From positions 1-8,212 of the forward strand of contig JABDKK010000188.1 of assembly GCA_013002265.1 (NCBI GenBank): DNA of 8,212 nt, written 5' to 3'. The notes under the pieces were generated by a model that did no database searches, was not told where the DNA came from, and saw nothing but the letters and a program-made list of their open reading frames with translations. Below are positions 1-4,437 of the stretch, in pieces. Positions within the stretch are counted from its first letter, which is position 1, and each line of letters opens with the position of its first letter. The translations under genes and the position numbers were made by a program. This DNA is from Candidatus Nitrosopumilus sp. (GTDB taxonomy: Archaea; Thermoproteota; Nitrososphaeria; Nitrososphaerales; Nitrosopumilaceae).

Positions 1-1
1 G

Positions 2-361
2 ATCCAGATCAGACACATGGCAATTGAATCAGCCAGATTAGCAGCAAACAAAACTTTAGAAAAAACTACCGGTGAATTAGGTTATTATTCAAGACTAAGA
101 ATTTATCCACATAATCTACTAAGAGAAAACAAACAGATTGCAACTGCAGGTGCAGATAGGGTTTCTGAAGGAATGAGAAGATCATGGGGCAAAGCAGTTA
201 GTCTAGGCGCAAGAATCAAACACGGACAATGTATTATGGAACTTTATGTAAATGGGGATACTCATTTAGAAGCTGCAAAAAAAGCCCTGAAGGGTTCATG
301 TGTAAAATTACCAGGAACCCCAACAATCAAGGTTGTTGAATGGAATAAAGAATCACCATAA
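2..361 (+). CDS. rpl10e: Large-subunit ribosomal protein L10e (L16/L10e family), 5'-truncated
   Basis: This is a component of the 50S subunit. L10e is the archaeal/eukaryotic counterpart of bacterial L16, which sits near the tRNA-binding and peptidyl-transferase region. About 119 C-terminal residues are visible. The frame is open to the left edge (residues QIRH precede the first in-window Met), so that Met is internal and the true start lies outside. Family members are usually about 165-180 residues, so roughly the first third is missing. Recognisable blocks are ESARLAANKTL, YYSRLRIYPHNLLREN, the Gly/Arg-rich ADRVSEGMRRSWGK, and the C-terminal hydrophobic strand segment ending in IKVVEW. The gene ends in TAA and overlaps the convergent small gene by 9 bp. 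T-rich DNA at 384-388 could end its transcript. Family recognition is firm; I did not run an alignment. Confidence 0.95.
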   Translation: MQIRHMAIESARLAANKTLEKTTGELGYYSRLRIYPHNLLRENKQIATAGADRVSEGMRRSWGKAVSLGARIKHGQCIMELYVNGDTHLEAAKKALKGSCVKLPGTPTIKVVEWNKESP

Positions 362-616
362 GTCTTCTAGAGCAGATTTCTTATTTTTGATAAAAACTAA
401 AAATTCTTCAAACTCTTTTTTGGTTGGTTCTCGATTTAGAATTCTTTTTGTTTGATAAAAAAATGAATTATACAATCTTCCCACAACAATTCCCATTGCA
501 AATGATTTTGAATTATCAATATCAGATAGAAATGCAATTAACTGTTTAATATCATCTTTATTTGAAATAGTATTTTGAATTTTTTGCTCTATTTTTTCTA
601 ACAGTTTTTCTTCCAT
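353..616 (-). CDS. Small conserved-looking protein of unknown function (87 aa)
   Basis: I do not recognise this protein. It is 87 residues and predicted to be almost entirely helical. The N-terminal part is charged (EEKLLEKIEQKIQN). A central hydrophobic stretch, around residues 39-55 (FAMGIVVGRLYNSFFY), is too polar and short to be a confident membrane span. The C-terminal part again has many Lys and Glu (REPTKKEFEEFLVFIKNKK). The ATG at 616 is the first possible start, because an in-frame TGA lies two codons upstream. A TATA-like element at 637-644 is spaced for a leaderless mRNA. Its 3' end overlaps the convergent rpl10e end by 9 bp, and it diverges from tRNA-Gly. Codon use looks like the neighbours. 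A real gene is likely; its role is unknown. Confidence 0.72.
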   Translation of the reverse strand: MEEKLLEKIEQKIQNTISNKDDIKQLIAFLSDIDNSKSFAMGIVVGRLYNSFFYQTKRILNREPTKKEFEEFLVFIKNKKSALEDLW

Positions 617-636
617 ATATCATCATGGTTGAATTA

Positions 637-644
637 GTTAAAAA
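637..644 (-). promoter_or_regulatory. Candidate box A (TATA) for the 87-aa gene
   Basis: The minus strand reads TTTTTAAC here. Its centre is about 25 nt upstream of the ATG at 616, which fits transcription starting at the start codon (leaderless). It lies back-to-back with the tRNA promoter, making a compact divergent promoter region. Based on spacing and AT composition only. Confidence 0.4.
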
Positions 645-647
645 CAG

Positions 648-655
648 TTTAATAT
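648..655 (+). promoter_or_regulatory. Box A (TATA) promoter of tRNA-Gly
   Basis: TTTAATAT matches the archaeal box A consensus closely. Its centre is about 28 nt upstream of the first tRNA nucleotide at 680, the usual spacing when the transcript begins at or just before the mature 5' end. Confidence 0.55.
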
Positions 656-679
656 CCAAATTCAATCTTTAGGGTTGTT

Positions 680-756
680 GCAGTTATAGTACAGTCTGGT
701 TAGTACTCGTGCTTGCCAAGTACGTGACCCGGGTTCAAATCCCGGTAACTGCACCA
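680..756 (+). tRNA. tRNA-Gly (anticodon GCC), intron-less, CCA encoded
   Basis: The full cloverleaf can be drawn. The acceptor stem is GCAGTTA 680-686 with TAACTGC 746-752 (7 perfect pairs). The D stem is GTAC 689-692 with GTAC 703-706 and has GG in the loop. The anticodon stem is CGTGC 708-712 with GTACG 720-724 (one G-U), with loop TTGCCAA and anticodon GCC at 715-717. The variable loop is 4 nt (725-728). The T stem is CCGGG 729-733 with CCCGG 741-745 and loop TTCAAAT. Discriminator A753 is followed by CCA (754-756), so the 3' end is encoded. There is no intron. GCC reads the GGC and GGT glycine codons. It ends only 4 nt before the stop of the convergent 146-aa gene, so any T-run terminator (768-772) must lie inside that gene. 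Confidence 0.97.
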
Positions 757-760
757 TTTA

Positions 761-1201
761 TCATAAATTTTTAGGAATCAAAGCCTTTTGAATTATTTCC
801 AAAGCATCAACTGCTTTTTCAGGACGAGGTAACTGAATCATAAAGACGTTGTCCTTTCCATATTGAGATTTTGGAGATGAAAGTGCAAGCATTGATGTGT
901 TTGCAAGTGTTTTAAAAAATTCAATGTCCTTTTTTGCATTTACAAGAAATTTTTCTACAATGTTTCCTTTTGAAAATGTCAAAACTATTTCAACGAAAAC
1001 ATTTCCCAACCCATCTTGAAGAATATTTAGATCAGTGTTAATTGATAATGATTGCCCTGCAACTTTAGAAAGCATTTCATCATATTTGTTTTCTTCAATT
1101 ACAATACAAGGAGTTTCTTTACCATCAAAATCAAATGTAGTAATACCATCATGGACTTGCTCCAGTAATCTCTTTAGTTCATCAGACATTCTTTTTATCA
1201 T
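761..1201 (-). CDS. Unknown protein translationally coupled to the antiporter (146 aa)
   Basis: I do not recognise this family. It is a soluble mixed alpha/beta protein with no signal peptide or membrane span. It has a charged N-terminal helix (SDELKRLLEQVHDG), then strand-like segments (TTFDFDG, CIVIEE) and a longer strand/helix region around residues 62-105 (FVEIVLTF, IVEKFLVNAKKDIEFFKTLA). It closes with a C-terminal helix (KAVDALEIIQKAL). It follows the antiporter with overlap. If it starts at the ATG at 1201 the overlap is 20 nt. If it starts at the internal ATG at 1189 (MSDELKR) the overlap is 8 nt, a spacing more typical of coupling. Neither start has a clear Shine-Dalgarno. Co-transcription with a cation:proton antiporter suggests a related role, but it does not resemble the RCK/TrkA domains that often accompany Kef proteins. 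Confidence 0.72.
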   Translation of the reverse strand: MIKRMSDELKRLLEQVHDGITTFDFDGKETPCIVIEENKYDEMLSKVAGQSLSINTDLNILQDGLGNVFVEIVLTFSKGNIVEKFLVNAKKDIEFFKTLANTSMLALSSPKSQYGKDNVFMIQLPRPEKAVDALEIIQKALIPKNL

Positions 1202-2510
1202 CCACTCTTTGAATTATTTTATCACCAGCTTTAATCAAAAATGGCGAAATAAATGCAGTGATAATGGATATGATACCTATCAACGGAAACAAGAAGGAAC
1301 TTACAGCACCAATATCCACGCCAGCTTTAACGATAACTATAGAGAATTCACCTCTAGGAGCACCCAATGTAAATGCAGAACGCAATGATTTTCCTCTTTT
1401 CTGCCTGAAAATTATATTTCCAATCAAATTACCGCCAAACTTCATACCTGTAGCAACTGCAATCAGAATTATTGCTATGACAATATAATCACCAATCTGG
1501 GAAACATCCATCAAGGCTCCAACGGAGATAAAGAAAATTGCTACAAACATGTCTTTAATTGGACTAGATAGAAGTTTTGCAACTTCTGCAGATTTTGATT
1601 CGGCAACTAAGACACCCGCTAAAAACGCCCCTATAGCAACTGATAATCCAACTATGTTTGCAAGTAAAGCATATCCAAAACAAACACCTAGCACACTTAA
1701 AAGTAAAATTTCTCTATGTTCTGCTGCTGCGACCCTGTCAATAAGAGGTGGAATGACACGTGTACCTACAGTAAAGGTTCCAAGAATCAAACCAGCTGCT
1801 ACCAGTACGACTACAACAACGGATTCTATCGATACTGTTCCAACCAGGGCAATTGATTGTAATGATGAGATTAAAATTACAGCGATAACGTCTTCAACAA
1901 TCAAAATTCCCAATACAAGAATGGAAGATTCTTTTCTAATTCTACCCATTTCTTCTAAAATTTTAACGATTACAGCTGTACTTGAAATAGATAATGCTGC
2001 AGCAATAAATAATGAATCCATAAAATTCAATCCAAGTGCAATTGCAGTATAAAATACCACTGCTAATGTGGAAAACAGTCCAATTGTTCCAACGCCAATT
2101 GCAACTCTACCAATATTTCGAATTTTTGCATATGGAAATTCTATTCCAATAACAAAAAGAAGTAAGATTACACCAATCTCTGAAAAGAGATTCAATGCTG
2201 AAATATCAGATAAAATCCCTACGCCTTCTAAGACATCAGATGAAGGGCCTCCTTCAGGAAGTATCCATGACCAAAGAGGGGATAAAGGGCCAATTAGCAT
2301 CCCAGCAAAAAGATATCCAATAATCAGGGGTTGTTTAATTTTAAAAAAGGCCAAAGTAACAATTGCACCAATAATCATGATAAATGCTAAATCAGTAACA
2401 AAGCTAGTGTGAGGAAGTTCAGGAGTTATTTGTTCTATTAGACTGGTAACAGTACTGTTAAGTGAGCTTTGAATGTTTTCAGAATCTAATTGAAGCGAAA
2501 CGTCTTGCAT
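1182..2510 (-). CDS. CPA2-family cation:proton antiporter (Kef/NapA-type, membrane domain only)
   Basis: This is an integral membrane exchanger of the Na+/H+ exchanger superfamily (PF00999 type), expected to swap Na+ or K+ for protons and so serve pH and ion homeostasis. After a polar N-terminal tail of about 36 residues there are roughly 12-13 hydrophobic helices. Family landmarks are GYLFAGMLIGPL (65-76), IGVILLLFVIGIEF (112-125), SISSTAVIVKIL (174-185), the ion-binding helix ILIVEDVIAV (202-211, with E206-D207 where sodium antiporters often have Asn-Asp), GAFLAGVLVAES (294-305), and TGMKFGG (354-360) with Lys357 in the late helix. At 442 residues it ends straight after the last helix and lacks a C-terminal TrkA-N/RCK domain. 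Substrate cannot be decided from the sequence. It is followed by an overlapping 146-aa gene, suggesting one operon. Confidence 0.92.
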   Translation of the reverse strand: MQDVSLQLDSENIQSSLNSTVTSLIEQITPELPHTSFVTDLAFIMIIGAIVTLAFFKIKQPLIIGYLFAGMLIGPLSPLWSWILPEGGPSSDVLEGVGILSDISALNLFSEIGVILLLFVIGIEFPYAKIRNIGRVAIGVGTIGLFSTLAVVFYTAIALGLNFMDSLFIAAALSISSTAVIVKILEEMGRIRKESSILVLGILIVEDVIAVILISSLQSIALVGTVSIESVVVVVLVAAGLILGTFTVGTRVIPPLIDRVAAAEHREILLLSVLGVCFGYALLANIVGLSVAIGAFLAGVLVAESKSAEVAKLLSSPIKDMFVAIFFISVGALMDVSQIGDYIVIAIILIAVATGMKFGGNLIGNIIFRQKRGKSLRSAFTLGAPRGEFSIVIVKAGVDIGAVSSFLFPLIGIISIITAFISPFLIKAGDKIIQRVDDKKNV

Positions 2511-2530
2511 GTTATCATTGAATAAATTTC

Positions 2531-2550
2531 TTTAATAATGATTTTTAAAA
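2531..2550 (-). promoter_or_regulatory. Candidate promoter of the antiporter operon
   Basis: Two box A candidates lie on the minus strand: TTATTAAA (2531-2538), spaced for a leaderless start near 2510, and TTTTAAAA (2543-2550), which would give a leader of about 10 nt. I cannot choose between them from sequence alone. Confidence 0.4.
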
Positions 2551-2606
2551 TGCAGGTAAACAAATCTGAAAAAATAGGCCCAGTGTATTCAAACAATGTT
2601 TAACGT

Positions 2607-2614
2607 CTTTATGC
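2607..2614 (+). promoter_or_regulatory. Weak box A candidate for the C/D RNA
   Basis: CTTTATGC is only a partial box A match, but its centre is about 23-26 nt before the predicted RNA 5' end near 2634, and no better element lies nearby. Weak support. Confidence 0.25.
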
Positions 2615-2633
2615 CTAGATAACATATTGAAAA

Positions 2634-2697
2634 TGTAGAATGATGATTAGGTCAACTGAATAAGATGTAGAGATATGACCTGGGGTATCTGACTGCA
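2634..2697 (+). ncRNA. Candidate box C/D guide sRNA (2'-O-methylation guide)
   Basis: Box C is ATGATGA (2640-2646) and box D is CTGA (2689-2692). They are flanked by a 5-bp terminal stem, TGTAG 2634-2638 with CTGCA 2693-2697 (one G-U). This gives a proper k-turn: 3-nt bulge A2639-A2640-T2641, sheared G2642-A2692 and A2643-G2691 pairs, T2644-T2690, then G2645-C2689. An internal D' box CTGA lies at 2656-2659, with a degenerate C' box ATGTAGA at 2665-2671 that can still pair with D'. About 64 nt is the usual size of archaeal C/D RNAs, which guide ribose methylation with L7Ae, Nop5 and fibrillarin. The guides would be TTAGGTCAA (before D') and GACCTGGGGTAT (before D). Weak points are the poor C' match, unequal spacers (9 and 17 nt) and no target identified. 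Confidence 0.48.
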
Positions 2698-2723
2698 ATA
2701 TTGGTAACGATGTAATTACCCAA

Positions 2724-2731
2724 TTATTAAT
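2724..2731 (+). promoter_or_regulatory. Box A (TATA) of the microprotein gene
   Basis: TTATTAAT is centred about 27 nt before the A of the ATG at 2755, the textbook spacing for a leaderless archaeal mRNA. Its last two bases overlap the start of the inverted repeat, so a protein bound to that repeat would be expected to interfere with TBP or polymerase. Confidence 0.55.
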
Positions 2732-2754
2732 AGTACGGTACTATACCGTACTAT
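2730..2754. promoter_or_regulatory. Perfect 11-bp inverted repeat, candidate operator
   Basis: ATAGTACGGTA (2730-2740) is followed by the spacer CTA and then its exact reverse complement TACCGTACTAT (2744-2754). The element ends one base before the ATG at 2755, occupying about -25 to -1 if the mRNA is leaderless. GTAC occurs three times within it (2733, 2738, 2748). There is no T-run after it, so it does not look like a terminator. Dimeric archaeal repressors commonly bind such sites between the TATA box and the transcription start. The binding protein is unknown; autoregulation by the adjacent gene is possible. Confidence 0.6.
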
Positions 2755-2862
2755 ATGATTCAATGTGAATATTGTACACAAGGGTTTATCGAGACTGCAA
2801 ATGGTTTAGCCGAGAAAACCTTTCATGAGTTGCTTCATGCACCTGAAGTTGTAAACAAGTAA
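2755..2862 (+). CDS. Leaderless 35-aa zinc-finger-like microprotein
   Basis: This short ORF, ATG to TAA, begins MIQCEYCTQGF and ends APEVVNK. Cys4-x2-Cys7 and His24-x3-His28 could hold one zinc ion in a C2H2-like fold, and Phe11 and Leu18 sit roughly where core hydrophobic residues of such fingers lie. The Cys-His spacing (16) is longer than the usual 12, and Lys21 lies where the first His of a classic finger would be, so the fit is imperfect. A well-placed TATA box and a palindrome directly before the ATG argue for a real regulated gene, and no in-frame upstream start exists (TAG at 2731). A T-rich stretch follows the stop. Small zinc-finger proteins are known in archaea; DNA, RNA or protein binding are all possible. 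Confidence 0.65.
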   Translation: MIQCEYCTQGFIETANGLAEKTFHELLHAPEVVNK

Positions 2863-2871
2863 CTCTGTACA

Positions 2872-2882
2872 TTTTTTATTTT
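2872..2882 (+). terminator. T-run terminator candidate after the microprotein gene
   Basis: Six T's, an A and four T's begin about 10 nt after the TAA. Oligo-T without a hairpin is the usual archaeal termination signal, but T-runs are common in this AT-rich DNA. Confidence 0.4.
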
Positions 2883-2892
2883 AGACCTAACT

Positions 2893-2900
2893 TTTTTATC
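2893..2900 (+). promoter_or_regulatory. Candidate box A (TATA) for the coiled-coil gene
   Basis: TTTTTATC is centred about 26 nt before the ATG at 2923, again fitting a leaderless mRNA. The match to the box A consensus is moderate. Confidence 0.42.
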
Positions 2901-2922
2901 ATCAAATTTTAATTTAACATGC

Positions 2923-4437
2923 ATGGCTACAAAAACTACCAAAAAGAAAACTCCAACGGGTAAAAAGACCATAAAGAGAGAACCTAATCCTTCGGCCATT
3001 CTTAAAAAAGTAGCTTCAGTTTCTGACTCTAACAAAGCATTACAAAAAGAAATTAAAGTGATGACAAAAATTTTTGGGGAAAATCAAAAGGTTTTGGTAT
3101 CTATGAAAGGAATGATAGATACACTTGCATCAACCCTTGAACACATTGAAAAGCAATCAAAACAAATCAACATTATTGAGGATGACACTCAAAAACTATA
3201 TGCAGGACTAAATCAAGTTAGAAACCAAACCAATCTAGTTACTAAAATTAATGATCAAACTACAAAACTTCAAGACGAAATTAACAGAATTTCAGAATTG
3301 CAAAAATCATCAAAATCTCAAGAGTTATCACAAAAAGTAGAAGACAGTATGAATTCAATAAAAAACAATTCTCAGATGATCATCAAGATTGCACAAAGAG
3401 TGGATGAGGTCAGAGATGATCTTAGAAAAGTTTCAGGAAAAACAGATTCATTCTTAGAAATTGGTTCTGAAATGGAGAAATTAAAAAACAGTATTGATGA
3501 GATTTCAGGAAAAACTGCTCAGCTTGACACAGGAAATCAAATTATAGAAAGTCTCAAGCAAGAATTTGAAAAGATCACAGATGGTGTAATGTTAACTTCA
3601 AATCTCAATGCAGAGTTGGAGGCAATCAAAGTTACAATTGATGCAATTTCTGCAAAAGCATCAAAGATGGATTCGCTTGGAGGAGTAATTGATGGTCTAA
3701 AACAGCAATTTGAAACAGTATCAGCAAGAGCAAATTCAATTGACAATCTAAGTTTAGAATCAATCAAAGAACTAGGAGGAAAAATTGATAAAATTGAAAC
3801 TGAGATTGGCGCATTATCGAAAAGAGCAGATTCAACTGCATTTGTAGGCGAAGGCCTCAAATCAGTTCAAGAAGATGTCTCTAGTTTCAAAACAAATGTG
3901 TTTGATAAAACAGACAGTATAGAGCAAAAAATAGCCTCAGTTTCAGATGTTCTAAAAAGGCAAGATGCATCTACTGCAGAATTTCATAAAAAATCTGAAA
4001 AATTATTTGAAGAGATTCAATCAGTTAAGAATTTCTCAAGTAAGGCATCAAGTGATTCATCAAAAGAGATGATGGCATTGCTAAAACTTTCAGAATATCA
4101 ATCAAACATCAGAATGAATACAGAATCAAAGTATGGGGATATAAAAGATCTTGAAAAAATGGCATCACAGACTGCAAATATTGTTAATTTATTTGACAAA
4201 ATTTCAATAGAATCAGGTGAAAAAATCCCATTACCTCATGAAGTAAGGCAATGGGCAGTTAGCAAAATTTTGGATTGTGCTGATAAATGGGAGATTAGAT
4301 TTAGTGACGTTTATTCAATATTGACAAATGCCATTGGCAGAGATATGCTAAGAAAAGTAATAAGAATTCAGCAAATCAGAGACATCTATGGAATTAGAGC
4401 TGTGGATGAAATTAGAAAAGACTTGAATATTTCTTAG
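2923..4437 (+). CDS. Long coiled-coil protein with 24-residue repeats (504 aa)
   Basis: I do not recognise the family. A basic, disordered N-terminal tail (residues 1-20, Lys/Thr rich) could contact nucleic acid or the membrane surface. Residues about 35-425 are helical coiled coil with no membrane span or signal peptide. From about residue 99 a repeat of close to 24 residues can be lined up: 99-122, 123-145, 146-169, 170-193, 194-217, 218-241, 242-265, 266-290 and, after a 7-residue insertion, 298-321. A typical unit starts V/I-S-x-K and has hydrophobic residues spaced 4-3-3-4-3-4-3. The C-terminal 68 residues (437-504, LPHEVRQWAV...IRKDLNIS) look like a compact helical domain. The repeats resemble those in structural or sensor-type coiled coils, but there is no chemoreceptor hairpin tip. 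It converges with the glycosyltransferase gene (4-bp overlap). Confidence 0.88.
   Translation: MATKTTKKKTPTGKKTIKREPNPSAILKKVASVSDSNKALQKEIKVMTKIFGENQKVLVSMKGMIDTLASTLEHIEKQSKQINIIEDDTQKLYAGLNQVRNQTNLVTKINDQTTKLQDEINRISELQKSSKSQELSQKVEDSMNSIKNNSQMIIKIAQRVDEVRDDLRKVSGKTDSFLEIGSEMEKLKNSIDEISGKTAQLDTGNQIIESLKQEFEKITDGVMLTSNLNAELEAIKVTIDAISAKASKMDSLGGVIDGLKQQFETVSARANSIDNLSLESIKELGGKIDKIETEIGALSKRADSTAFVGEGLKSVQEDVSSFKTNVFDKTDSIEQKIASVSDVLKRQDASTAEFHKKSEKLFEEIQSVKNFSSKASSDSSKEMMALLKLSEYQSNIRMNTESKYGDIKDLEKMASQTANIVNLFDKISIESGEKIPLPHEVRQWAVSKILDCADKWEIRFSDVYSILTNAIGRDMLRKVIRIQQIRDIYGIRAVDEIRKDLNIS

Noticed and set aside
1258..2412. Several long plus-strand open frames opposite the antiporter
   Set aside because: They are rich in Ile, Thr, Ser and Pro with no recognisable domain, as expected for the complement of a hydrophobic membrane protein gene. 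The minus-strand antiporter has clear family motifs.
2640..2664. A 7-codon ORF (MMIRSTE)
   Set aside because: Too short with no coding signal. The ATGATGA at its start is better explained as box C of the guide RNA candidate.
2703..2720. Inverted repeat GGTAA...TTACC with an inner GTAATTAC palindrome as a second operator
   Set aside because: Arms are only 5 bp with an 8-nt spacer, and an 8-bp AT-rich palindrome is expected by chance. It lies upstream of the TATA box and could still matter, but the evidence is too thin.
2730..2754. The 25-bp palindrome as a transcription terminator for the upstream RNA
   Set aside because: No T-run follows it, archaeal termination usually depends on oligo-T rather than hairpins, and its position against the ATG fits an operator better.
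2835..3035. A 66-residue minus-strand open frame with a hydrophobic middle
   Set aside because: It is the antisense of the Lys/Thr-rich N terminus of the coiled-coil gene and would run through the microprotein end and the coiled-coil promoter; the hydrophobic stretch is the complement of Lys codons.
3217..3885. DNA-level tandem repeat or CRISPR-like array in the coiled-coil gene
   Set aside because: The periodicity exists in the protein (about 72 bp per unit) but the nucleotide units are strongly diverged and lie in one open frame, so this is an old internal duplication or structural periodicity.
2923..4437. Chemoreceptor (methyl-accepting) signalling domain
   Set aside because: The Ser/Ala/Lys-rich helices look similar in composition, but there is no membrane span, HAMP domain or conserved hairpin tip sequence.
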